A DNA stretch of 64,000 nt from Flaviaestuariibacter sp. (GTDB taxonomy: Bacteria; Bacteroidota; Bacteroidia; Chitinophagales; Chitinophagaceae). Position numbers and translations under genes: made by a program. Positions 56,987-64,000 of the stretch are shown piece by piece. The stretch covers positions 1-64,000 of the forward strand of contig JAOQAI010000013.1 in the NCBI GenBank assembly GCA_025963645.1. Direction: 5' to 3'. Numbering within the stretch: position 1 is the stretch's first letter; each line of letters opens with the position of its first letter. The notes beneath the pieces are model-generated. The model had not been told where the DNA came from. It made no database searches and saw only the letters and a list, made by a program, of their open reading frames with translations.

Positions 56987-59137
56987 TTACAATCGAATCT
57001 TAAACCCGCCATTCACCACAAATCCATCCACCGGCGCATAGATATCACGGAAGTTTGGCGCATCAATAGAGCCGGTATAGATGGTATCGAAACGGGTTTG
57101 ACGGGTGTCGGTAAAGTTCTCAAAGTTGATGAACAGGGAAAACTTCTCCCACAGCTTTTCCACCATAAAACCCGTTACCCAATACGGTTTGCCTCTGCTT
57201 CCATCGCTCAGCCGCTGCTGCGAGGTGTAATAAGCTTCCAATCCTATTTTCCACTTCTCTTGCACTTCATACATCAGCACATTATTCAGACGGTGTTTCG
57301 CGGTTAAGGGTAACCGTTGTTTGACGCCATTAAAATGCGTTTCGACATCAGCATAGGTATAGCCTACGAACAATTTAAAATCGCCGTAGGTAAACTTGAT
57401 ATTTGTCTCCAACCCTTTGGTATCAATATGCCCGTTAGCGTTTTTAAACTCGAAGGTAAAGCCTGCGGCGGGTTGCAGCACCAATGGCTTTTCCAAACGG
57501 GTATAGAAAAATAGCTGGTTGATGCTGAAGCCTAATTCACCAAAGCTTCTTCTATAATTAATATCAAAGTTTCCACCAAGGGAGCGTTCATTGACCGTGC
57601 CTCTTGCGATGGGCCGGATGTTTTGAAACTGCACCCGCTCCGATTCTTCGTTGAACACGGTAGGCGTTTTATAGCCTGCGCCGCCACCTAAGCGGAAGGT
57701 AAGTTGGGGTGTGGCTTTCAGCAAAGCAGAGATACGGGGCAACAGTTCAAACCCGTATTCATATACGTAATCACCACGCAAACCCGTCTCCAATGTAAAG
57801 CGTTCCATAGGCGACCAGGTGTTTTGCACAAACACGCCATAGGTATCGTAGTGATAGTTGCGCACTGGTGTTGAAGTTTGCGGCACTTCAGCCAAATCAT
57901 CTGTCAGGAAATTCGCACCGAAGACCCATGCCGATGATTCTTTTCCAAAAGCATAGGTAAGCTCCGAAAACGATGACTGTTGTAATGCTTCAAAACTATA
58001 AGCCGGAATAGCAATCGAGCGATCGAACCGGGTATAGCTGTTCTTGAAATTGAGCACACCTTGTCCTAATTGATGTGCTATTGCTACCTGTGTTGTAAAG
58101 CGGTCAGAATTGTTTTGCTCGAAGAAGCCATTGCCGCCTCTTTTTATATAATTCATATTACCACCAACCCGGTCTTCGGTGATATAACTGAAACCTGCAT
58201 TGGCACTGGTCTTTTTGCCATATACAAACAGCCGCGGGTTGATCGTATACCGGTCGAACTTCGGTATAGCGGTTAGCCCGATATTCGCGGGGTCGTAAGG
58301 GCTGCCATAATTAGCCGAGCCAAAAAGGGTCACGCCAACCTTACCAAATCGCTGGCTGTAAAAAGAGCTTAGGTCAAGCCCCCCGGCAGACGTGCCATTT
58401 GCCATAAGGCTGATATCTCTTTGGTCGGTTGGCGTTTTCGAAACGAGGTTTACCAAGCCTGCAATGGCGCCGCCGCCATAGAGGGTAGACGATGAGCCCT
58501 TGATTACTTCCACCTGGCGCAGGTCCAGCGGGGCTATTTGCATGATGCTCAATCCGCCGGAGAAGCCGGCATACAGCGGGTAACCATCGCGGAGTATGTG
58601 CGTATAGCGTCCGTCCAATCCTTGTATGCGGATGCTGGAATTATACGAAGTGGCGGAGGTTTGCTGGGTTTGAATGCCCGTGCTTTCATTTAGCAGCATG
58701 CGTATGTCGCCCGGCTTCATATTGCCTTTTTCATCCAGCTCTTCGCCGGAGATCACTTCAACCCGGGTCGGGGTATTGGAGATGGTGCGACTGGTGCGGG
58801 TGGCATTCACAATCACTTCTTCCTCACCTTCCTCGCCTTCTTCCAGCGATACTTCAAGAGGCGTGTCTGTCAGCTGTGGCACTTCAATATTCAGTTCTTG
58901 TTCCGTAAGCCCGGCATACGAAACTTTTATAGGGTAATTGCCCTTTGGCAGGTCAGTAAAAAGTGCAGTTCCGGTACTGTCGGCAACGGCGGTTTTGTTA
59001 AGGGACGGAATAATAACGGTAGCGCCGGAGAGCGGAGATTTGTCTGTAGCGCTTCTTATGGAGAGGCGAAAGGTGTGCTGTGCCTGAATGCTGCCATATA
59101 AAAACAGCAAGACACATAACGTGAGTATATGCTTCAT
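56987..59137 (-). CDS. TonB-dependent receptor
   Basis: This 716-aa outer-membrane receptor has a signal peptide (ILTLCVLLFLYGSIQAQ), a CarboxypepD_reg-like beta-sandwich (~22-95), an acidic linker (EEGEEGEEE), a plug domain (~110-225; TRVEVISGEEL, IRIQGLDGRYTHILRDGYPLY, VEVIKGSSSTLYGGGAIAGLVNLVSKTP) and a barrel ending VVNGGFKIRL. The short barrel and plug resemble siderophore/metal/cobalamin receptors rather than SusC. It follows a DUF6660 gene by 44 bp on the same strand, a pairing often found with metal-related receptors. Confidence 0.93.
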   Translation of the reverse strand: MKHILTLCVLLFLYGSIQAQHTFRLSIRSATDKSPLSGATVIIPSLNKTAVADSTGTALFTDLPKGNYPIKVSYAGLTEQELNIEVPQLTDTPLEVSLEEGEEGEEEVIVNATRTSRTISNTPTRVEVISGEELDEKGNMKPGDIRMLLNESTGIQTQQTSATSYNSSIRIQGLDGRYTHILRDGYPLYAGFSGGLSIMQIAPLDLRQVEVIKGSSSTLYGGGAIAGLVNLVSKTPTDQRDISLMANGTSAGGLDLSSFYSQRFGKVGVTLFGSANYGSPYDPANIGLTAIPKFDRYTINPRLFVYGKKTSANAGFSYITEDRVGGNMNYIKRGGNGFFEQNNSDRFTTQVAIAHQLGQGVLNFKNSYTRFDRSIAIPAYSFEALQQSSFSELTYAFGKESSAWVFGANFLTDDLAEVPQTSTPVRNYHYDTYGVFVQNTWSPMERFTLETGLRGDYVYEYGFELLPRISALLKATPQLTFRLGGGAGYKTPTVFNEESERVQFQNIRPIARGTVNERSLGGNFDINYRRSFGELGFSINQLFFYTRLEKPLVLQPAAGFTFEFKNANGHIDTKGLETNIKFTYGDFKLFVGYTYADVETHFNGVKQRLPLTAKHRLNNVLMYEVQEKWKIGLEAYYTSQQRLSDGSRGKPYWVTGFMVEKLWEKFSLFINFENFTDTRQTRFDTIYTGSIDAPNFRDIYAPVDGFVVNGGFKIRL

Positions 59138-59181
59138 AAATTGATGTAAAAAATAAATTAGAAATAGTAGGAAACAGTGAC

Positions 59182-59490
59182 CTAAACTTCCCGTGGCGGC
59201 TGAAAAAACGAGTCGTGGTAGTCGGTTAATAAGGATAAGGAATAATGGCAGTAAGAAGAATTCGCAGCTTTCCGGGATGGTAGTGGGGCGGTGCTTTCGC
59301 TAATCGTAGTAAAACCCGCCCGGTCGCCACAAATGGAAAAAGGCGAGCAATTCTTGCAGTCATCTGCCGGGCTTTTTGAAGAACGGCCTTGACTCATCTC
59401 TTCTTCATCACAATTGTCAAAAACGTCGCACGGGACAAGGGTTATGAACAGGATGTAAAGAGATAAGAAGGTTGCGATCCATTTCTTCAT
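59182..59490 (-). CDS. DUF6660-like small exported Cys-rich protein
   Basis: This 102-aa protein has an N-terminal hydrophobic signal (IATFLSLYILFITLVPCDVFD) and a cysteine-rich stretch (DDCKNCSPFSICGDRAGF). It ends SFFQPPREV, matching the 'W/FQPP' tail of the DUF6660 family found upstream of TonB receptors in Bacteroidetes. The cysteines could bind metal in the periplasm. A consensus -7 element lies 5 bp before the ATG, so it probably leads a two-gene operon with the receptor. Confidence 0.75.
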   Translation of the reverse strand: MKKWIATFLSLYILFITLVPCDVFDNCDEEEMSQGRSSKSPADDCKNCSPFSICGDRAGFTTISESTAPLPSRKAANSSYCHYSLSLLTDYHDSFFQPPREV

Positions 59491-59495
59491 TAGGG

Positions 59496-59503
59496 CAAAG
59501 ATA
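59496..59503 (-). promoter_or_regulatory. Putative -7 promoter element for DUF6660-TonB receptor operon
   Basis: The minus strand reads TATCTTTG then CC, matching TAnnTTTG, ending 5 bp before the DUF6660 ATG; a near-leaderless transcript is predicted. Confidence 0.5.
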
Positions 59504-59678
59504 GGGCAGGTAGGGAAGTGCTTTAATGGTTCAATGCTATACTAGATTATTCTTTTGCCATTTGCCAAGCTAAGTCTAAAGAAGGCTTTGAAGCTGGCAA
59601 ATAGCCTATAGACCCACTGCTTAAACCCTAAATGAAACTTAAACCTCCCGCTATCTCTGGCTACCCCGGTCTTTTGCC

Positions 59679-59686
59679 TTACCTTC
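59679..59686 (+). promoter_or_regulatory. Putative -7 promoter element for typA
   Basis: TACCTTCG then CG fits the TAnnTTyG variant. A transcript starting about 5 bp later would carry an ~90-nt leader containing the hairpin at 59703-59774. The rest of the 291-bp spacer 59491-59781 holds nothing else I recognise. Confidence 0.4.
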
Positions 59687-59702
59687 GCGCCTCTAAAAAA
59701 CC

Positions 59703-59774
59703 AGCTATTAGCCGTTAGCTGTGAGCCCTTGGCCTTTGGTTTTGCTCACAGCTCATAGCTTACAGCTCATAGCC
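59703..59774 (+). repeat. Long imperfect hairpin of AGCTATGAGC-type words in the typA leader
   Basis: The left arm AGCTATTAGCCGTTAGCTGT then GAGC (59703-59726) pairs imperfectly with the right arm TGCTCACAGCTCATAGCTTA then CAGCTCATAGCC (59743-59774). The inner AGCTGTGAGC/GCTCACAGCT pairing is perfect. The right arm itself repeats AGCTCATAGC. It ends 7 bp before the typA ATG, so it would fold over the ribosome-binding region. Confidence 0.65.
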
Positions 59775-59781
59775 TTTTATT

Positions 59782-61596
59782 ATGGATATCAGAAATATAG
59801 CGATCATCGCTCACGTTGACCACGGAAAAACCACCCTGGTAGATAAGATTCTTCACGCCACGAAAACGTTCCGCGACAACCAGGACACCGGTGACCTGAT
59901 CATGGACAGTAATGACCTTGAAAAAGAACGTGGTATCACCATCTTCAGCAAGAACGCCGCCGTTATCTACAAAGGGATCAAGATCAATGTGATCGATACC
60001 CCGGGTCACGCCGACTTTGGCGGTGAGGTGGAGCGTGTGTTGAAAATGGCAGATGGCGTGTGTTTGCTGGTGGATGCCTTCGAAGGACCGATGCCGCAAA
60101 CCCGTTTTGTATTGCAGAAAGCATTGGCGCTGGGCTTGAAGCCGATCGTTATCATCAATAAAGTAGATAAGCCCAACTGCCGCCCGGACGAAGTGCATGA
60201 CGCGGTATTCGAGCTGTTCTTTAACCTCGATGCCAGCGAAGAACAGCTGAACTTCCCAACTTATTACGGTTCGGGCAAGAACGGTTGGTTCAACGATACC
60301 CTGGAGCAGTCGGCTGATATTACACCGCTATTGGATGGTATCATCAAGTATGTACCCCCACCAAAAGTGGCTGAAGGTCCGCTGCAAATGCAGATCACTT
60401 CCCTTGATTACTCTTCTTTCTTAGGCCGTATCGCCATTGGCTCTGTTGCCCGCGGTGTGGTGAAGGAAGGACAAAATATTGCCCTGATGCAGGCCGATGG
60501 CGTCATCAAGAAGCAAAAAGTGCGTGAGCTCTATGTGTTTGAAGGCATGGGCAAAAAGAAAGTGACCGAAGTGGTTGCCGGTGATCTTTGCGCCATTGTA
60601 GGACTCGAAGGCTTCAACATTGGCGACACCGTTGCCGACCAGGACAACCCTGAGGCACTCGCGGTAATTTCCGTGGACGAGCCGACGATGAACATGCAGT
60701 TCTCCATCAACAACTCGCCTTTCTTCGGACGCGATGGTAAGTTCGTGACCTCCCGTCACCTGCGCGACCGCCTGATGAAAGAAACCGAAAAGAACCTTGC
60801 CCTCCGGGTATATGATACAGACAGCGCCGACTCCTTCATGGTGTACGGCCGCGGTATCCTTCACTTAGGTGTGTTGGTGGAAACCATGCGTCGCGAAGGC
60901 TACGAGTTGACCATCGGTCAGCCGCAGGTTATTACCAAAGAAATTGACGGCAAAAAGAACGAGCCGTATGAAACCCTGGTGGTGGATGTGCCCCAGGAAT
61001 ATGCCTCCAAAGTCATTGATCTCGTTACCCGTCGCAAAGGCGAAATGCTGATCATGGAAACAAAAGGCGACATGCAGCATTTGGAATTTGATATTCCTTC
61101 CCGTGGTCTGTTAGGCTTGCGTACCAGCATGCTCACCAGCACCGCCGGCGAGGCGGTAATGAACCACCGCTTCAGCGAATACCGTCCGTGGAAAGGACCG
61201 ATCCCCGGTCGTAACAATGGTGTGTTGATCGCAAAAGACAATGGTAACACCACCGGTTATTCTCTTGATAAACTGCAGGACCGCGGCTACTTCTTTGTAG
61301 ACGCCGGTGAAGAGGTTTATCGCGGACAGGTGATCGGTGAAAGCAACAAGCCGGGCGATATCGTGGTGAACTCCAATGAAGGAAAGAAACTGACGAACCA
61401 CCGTGCCTCCGGTTCGGATGCGGCTACCAACATTCAACCGCCACGTGAAATGACACTGGAAGAATGCATGGAGTATATCCAGCAGGACGAATGCATCGAG
61501 GTAACACCGAACCATATCCGTATGCGGAAGGTGGTGCTTGATGAAGATGAAAGAAAGAAAGTAGCGAAGCGCATGAGCTCTGAAGCTGTGTCGTAA
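59782..61596 (+). CDS. typA: Ribosome-associated translational GTPase TypA/BipA
   Basis: This 604-aa translational GTPase has G1 IAHVDHGKTTLVDKIL, the switch I segment DLEKERGITIFSKN, G3 DTPGHADF and G4 INKVDKP. EF-G-like domains III and V follow, and then the TypA-specific C-terminal domain (SRGLLGLRTSMLTSTAGEA, NHRASGSDAATNIQPP). It associates with 70S ribosomes and supports assembly and stress or cold growth. A long hairpin in the leader and a clean terminator downstream mark it as a single gene. Confidence 0.97.
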   Translation: MDIRNIAIIAHVDHGKTTLVDKILHATKTFRDNQDTGDLIMDSNDLEKERGITIFSKNAAVIYKGIKINVIDTPGHADFGGEVERVLKMADGVCLLVDAFEGPMPQTRFVLQKALALGLKPIVIINKVDKPNCRPDEVHDAVFELFFNLDASEEQLNFPTYYGSGKNGWFNDTLEQSADITPLLDGIIKYVPPPKVAEGPLQMQITSLDYSSFLGRIAIGSVARGVVKEGQNIALMQADGVIKKQKVRELYVFEGMGKKKVTEVVAGDLCAIVGLEGFNIGDTVADQDNPEALAVISVDEPTMNMQFSINNSPFFGRDGKFVTSRHLRDRLMKETEKNLALRVYDTDSADSFMVYGRGILHLGVLVETMRREGYELTIGQPQVITKEIDGKKNEPYETLVVDVPQEYASKVIDLVTRRKGEMLIMETKGDMQHLEFDIPSRGLLGLRTSMLTSTAGEAVMNHRFSEYRPWKGPIPGRNNGVLIAKDNGNTTGYSLDKLQDRGYFFVDAGEEVYRGQVIGESNKPGDIVVNSNEGKKLTNHRASGSDAATNIQPPREMTLEECMEYIQQDECIEVTPNHIRMRKVVLDEDERKKVAKRMSSEAVS

Positions 61597-61615
61597 ACGC
61601 CAAGATTATAATTGT

Positions 61616-61645
61616 AAAGCCCTGGTTTATGCCGGGGCTTTTTTG
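61616..61645 (+). terminator. Rho-independent terminator after typA
   Basis: AAAGCCCTGG-TTTATG-CCGGGGCTTT forms a 10-bp stem (one T-G pair) followed by TTTTG, 19 bp past the typA stop. Confidence 0.85.
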
Positions 61646-61768
61646 TGTTAAGGGTAATTCCTTCAGTTTATAATAAATTTTGATTTAGAAAATTTTGGTT
61701 GTATACAATAATATCTATACGGTACTCTAATGCAGCAATGCAGAAAGCGAATGATTCTCGTGCAAAAG

Positions 61769-62593
61769 TCAATTTTCATTTGCGAGTAAAGGGTTCGGTC
61801 CAACCTTGATTTCTTTCAATCTTTCTACATCAGTAATCTCCTGGTAGTTGTTTTTTTCCCAAAGCCTGGCTACTTCCAAAAAGCGATAGAACTCCATGAA
61901 TTTACTTAGCATAAAGCCATGAAAGCCGTCTTTGTATCCTTTTTCCAGAAAGAAGCGGTTATTAAATTCCCCTTCGAAATAATTGATAAAATTCTCCGCT
62001 TGAGCTACCTTTTCCAGGGTTAAGTTATTTTCATGACGGGTATACTCCGTTATTTTAGCTACTAACTGGTCAATTGATCTGAAGTTGTAATGAAGAATGG
62101 AAAGGTCTTCTTTTGCAGGTATGGTAAAATAGTTATCCGGAAATTCAGGCACATTGTGTATCTGGCTACCCCAATTGACTTTAGACCTCTGGAAAAATCT
62201 AAGCTGATGATCGGGCCACCAGCCTGTATGCTTCGTCCATTTGCCGAAGTGGATATTCTTACGGGGTATTTTTACAGAATCGTATTTGTTTTCGCCGGCA
62301 ATAGTGGCCAGCAATTGCGATAGCTGGGGAGTTAATCTTTCATCGGCATCCAGCAAAAGCACCCATTGGTTAGAGGCTTTTTGAATAGCGAAATTTCTCG
62401 CGGGTTCTACATAGCTACAATCGTCAAAATAAAAGATAACAGCGCCTAAGCCTTTTGCAATCTCAACCGTTTTATCCGTTGAATGCATATCCACTACAAC
62501 GATTTCATCTACGATATTCTTAGCCGATAAAATACAATCTTCGATAAAAGCTTCTTCGTTCTTTGTATTTATTACAAGGCTAATCTTTGGCAT
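61769..62593 (-). CDS. Glycosyltransferase family 2 (WaaE/KdtX-like)
   Basis: This 274-aa GT2 has ISLVINTKNEEAFIEDCI, VVVDMHSTDKTVEIAK, the conserved EPARNFAIQKASNQWVLLLDADERL with its DAD metal motif, and a WWPDHQLRFFQRSKVNW segment. This pattern is typical of WaaE/KdtX-like enzymes that decorate the LPS inner core. The ORF track starts at 62599; the ATG at 62593 (MPKISLV) fits the family and lies 3 bp after a TACATTTG element. It is a single gene away from the main glycan loci. Confidence 0.9.
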   Translation of the reverse strand: MPKISLVINTKNEEAFIEDCILSAKNIVDEIVVVDMHSTDKTVEIAKGLGAVIFYFDDCSYVEPARNFAIQKASNQWVLLLDADERLTPQLSQLLATIAGENKYDSVKIPRKNIHFGKWTKHTGWWPDHQLRFFQRSKVNWGSQIHNVPEFPDNYFTIPAKEDLSILHYNFRSIDQLVAKITEYTRHENNLTLEKVAQAENFINYFEGEFNNRFFLEKGYKDGFHGFMLSKFMEFYRFLEVARLWEKNNYQEITDVERLKEIKVGPNPLLANEN

Positions 62594-62596
62594 CAA

Positions 62597-62604
62597 CAAA
62601 TGTA
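62597..62604 (-). promoter_or_regulatory. Putative -7 promoter element for the WaaE-like gene
   Basis: The minus strand reads TACATTTG, matching TAnnTTTG, ending 3 bp before the ATG; it supports the 62593 start and predicts a leaderless mRNA. Confidence 0.45.
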
Positions 62605-62697
62605 ACGATTCAAAAATAAGGGCATATAATCTGAGAACAGGGTGACAAGGCTATTCCAATATGCTTACTACCTAACCACAAAGCCTGTAAGAATGAA

Positions 62698-62910
62698 TTA
62701 GGCTACTTCATCTCCGCGACGGTTATCATCACGCTGCTGGTCCGTGTTATAAATGCCACGCCCCCGGCTGCCTTTCCGGTAGCCATTGGCTACATCCTCT
62801 GCTATCGTATCCCAAAAATCTTTACGCGGTTGTGCCGTGTTTTTAGTAAGCTTGCCACTTCCGGATCGGGAAGCGGGCTCTCTTCCGGGTTCACTGTTTC
62901 TCTGTCTCAT
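62698..62910 (-). CDS. Small basic hydrophilic protein
   Basis: This 70-aa protein begins MRQRNSEPGREPASRSGSGK and continues AQPRKDFWDTIAEDVANGYRKGSRGRGIY with a charged tail. The longer ORF-track frame (to 63282) reads antisense through the neighbouring small gene and is not credible upstream of the ATG at 62910. The composition (Arg/Gly/Ser-rich, no membrane segment) suggests a disordered or nucleic-acid-binding protein. I recognise no domain. It is divergent from another small hydrophilic gene. Confidence 0.55.
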   Translation of the reverse strand: MRQRNSEPGREPASRSGSGKLTKNTAQPRKDFWDTIAEDVANGYRKGSRGRGIYNTDQQRDDNRRGDEVA

Positions 62911-63043
62911 GCTTGGCTGTTTTATAATTTCATGCAACCTTAAAGTATGCCCAAATAAATGGCAGTGTTTCTCGCCATTCCCCTGTTCATGGCACCAATT
63001 TAGTGGCGTTGAATAATATTTTTTAACCAATAAACAGCCAGCT

Positions 63044-63232
63044 ATGAATGATAAGCAGCCACAAAGCGAAGAAACAAAACAATGGGGCGAAGAACTGCGG
63101 CAGGATGAGAACACACGGCAGCAGCCAGATCCTTTTAAAGAAGTGCAGCAGAATACCGGCGGGGAAAGGTCTCCGGAAGAAGAAGCCGAAGCAGAACAGC
63201 AATACAAAGAGGCCCTTACCGAAAGAGACTGA
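63044..63232 (+). CDS. Small acidic hydrophilic protein
   Basis: This 62-aa protein is rich in Gln, Glu and Asp (SEETKQWGEELRQDENTRQQ, EEEAEAEQQYKEAL), is probably disordered or helical, and has no recognisable domain. It has a plausible ATG, it is divergent from a small basic protein gene (133-bp spacer), and it is followed 9 bp later by the possible start of the M48 peptidase. It is retained because both codon use and position look gene-like, but the function is unknown. Confidence 0.5.
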   Translation: MNDKQPQSEETKQWGEELRQDENTRQQPDPFKEVQQNTGGERSPEEEAEAEQQYKEALTERD

Positions 63233-63241
63233 TGGAATGCC

Positions 63242-64000
63242 ATGATCAAACCTTGGCGTTCCTTTTGCATTTTTGCAGCCATGCTACGAACCCTGATCTA
63301 TTCCCTGAGTGTGCTCATCCTTTTAAGCTGCAACGATATAGACCGTGTTATCGGTCGCGACAAGCCCAAGGCCGTTTCCTATTCCTATAGCTGCCTGGAC
63401 AGCGCCATTGGCGGCGCCAACGTCAACAAGCGCCTCGATAAGGTCGGCGATCTCATTCGCGACATCGGTGTTTCGGAAAAATCCGTCACCGACGAAGTAC
63501 AGACCGAATACGGCACCATGTTTCACGACCAGATGACGAAGGATGGCACCTTCAAGCTTATAACGGATGGCGCTCTGCAACGGCAGCTGTCCAAAGCCCT
63601 CAATGATCTTTTAGCTAAGCGGGAAACGCCATCGAAAATTCAATACGCCGTATACGCTTTGGAGGATACGGTGGTCAATGCCTTTACGTTTGGTGGCCGC
63701 ATCTACGTTACCCGCGCCATGCTGCAGAAATGTGCGGGCAAAACCGATCTCCTTTACGCCATCCTCGGCCACGAGATCGGACATTCCGAAATGGGGCATA
63801 TCAAAGCCACCATCCAGGAACTCGAATTGTCAACAAAGATTTTTGGTGAGCAAAGCGGCAGCACTTTCTACCAAATCAAAAAGTTTCTCACCGCTTCCTC
63901 TAACCAAAAGAACGAGCTCGAAGCCGATTATTACGGTATCAACCTTACCAACGAACTGGGCTATGATGTTTGCACCGCCGTCGCCTTCTGGAAAGAAATG
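63242..64000 (+). CDS. M48-family metallopeptidase lipoprotein (C-terminus outside window)
   Basis: An uninterrupted frame runs from ATG 63242 (or the in-frame ATG at 63281) off the window edge; the ORF track omits it because no stop is reached. The N-terminus is a lipoprotein signal (LIYSLSVLILLSC). The zinc-protease motif HEIGH occurs in LGHEIGHSEMGH, and the third ligand Glu in NELEADYYGINL, as in M48 (HtpX/BepA/Oma1-like) peptidases. GGRIYVTRAML precedes the active site, as in BepA/LoiP-like periplasmic proteases that police outer-membrane assembly. About 240-250 residues are visible. Confidence 0.88.
   Translation, partial: MIKPWRSFCIFAAMLRTLIYSLSVLILLSCNDIDRVIGRDKPKAVSYSYSCLDSAIGGANVNKRLDKVGDLIRDIGVSEKSVTDEVQTEYGTMFHDQMTKDGTFKLITDGALQRQLSKALNDLLAKRETPSKIQYAVYALEDTVVNAFTFGGRIYVTRAMLQKCAGKTDLLYAILGHEIGHSEMGHIKATIQELELSTKIFGEQSGSTFYQIKKFLTASSNQKNELEADYYGINLTNELGYDVCTAVAFWKEM

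Noticed and set aside
60421-60864. 147-aa minus-strand ORF inside typA
   Set aside because: Antisense shadow of typA with His/Val-rich sequence typical of such shadows.
62911-63282. 5' extension of the minus-strand ORF 62698-63282
   Set aside because: It reads Ser/Cys-rich low-quality sequence antisense to the small acidic protein; only the part from ATG 62910 looks like a gene.

Overview
The window comes from a Bacteroidetes chromosome, most likely a Chitinophagaceae-type member of the Chitinophagia/Sphingobacteriia. This is inferred from lineage-typical families (GldC, a GldE-like CNNM/CBS protein, DUF4290, DUF4199, DUF6660, a DUF6089-type porin, SusC-like TonB receptors), from the gene order nadK / porin / uppS / bamA / ompH / ompH / murI, from the scarcity of Shine-Dalgarno sequences, and from many TAnnTTTG-type -7 promoter elements. 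I see no rRNA, tRNA or CRISPR array.

Region 1 (1-11.8 kb) is an AT-rich surface-polysaccharide locus. An IS3-family element runs off the left edge and has cut into a methyltransferase/coiled-coil gene. Then come wecB, a GT4-like transferase, a coiled-coil methyltransferase, a GT2, a bifunctional GT4-GT2, the wzm/wzt exporter and a convergent O-antigen ligase. The ligase start abuts the 3' remnant of an AlkA-like DNA glycosylase, which marks a probable recombination edge.

Region 2 (12-18.7 kb) holds fabG, then a second glycan module of Wzx/Wzy type (flippase, polysaccharide co-polymerase, polymerase/ligase), an OppC-type permease and a membrane GT2.

Region 3 (18.7-40 kb) is mostly housekeeping: marR plus acyl-CoA dehydrogenase, a cell-wall amidase, and the conserved envelope block murI-ompH-ompH-bamA-uppS-porin-nadK with a second POTRA/barrel protein. 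It continues with CBS, hydrolase, sterol-desaturase-like, cvpA, yqeY, VOC, gldC and GT4 genes, then DUF4290 and a murA with Asp in place of the catalytic Cys.

Region 4 (40-49 kb) contains two genes each broken by one indel in a homopolymer (DUF4199 and a TonB receptor), an AraC regulator and gmk. Next is a four-helix-bundle gene bracketed by inverted GCGAGT-type repeats, followed by a GldE-like protein, an AT-rich orphan lipoprotein, tatC and an msrB-msrA fusion.

Region 5 (49-59.5 kb) is accessory. A probable metal-handling operon (HMA-AraC regulator, HMA-MauE membrane protein, His-rich outer-membrane protein) is followed by a GlxA-type regulator divergent from a run of SRPBCC, VOC and DUF1801 genes, then a TonB receptor with a DUF6660 partner.

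Region 6 (59.5-64 kb) has typA behind a long hairpin leader, a WaaE-like GT2, two small hydrophilic proteins and the start of an M48 lipoprotein peptidase that runs off the right edge.

Intergenic regions are rich in near-perfect terminator hairpins and in short 'word' repeats arranged as inverted arms. The repeat-bracketed four-helix-bundle cassette, the HMA-AraC operon and the WbdD-like coiled-coil methyltransferase beside a short Wzt are the best candidates for undescribed biology.
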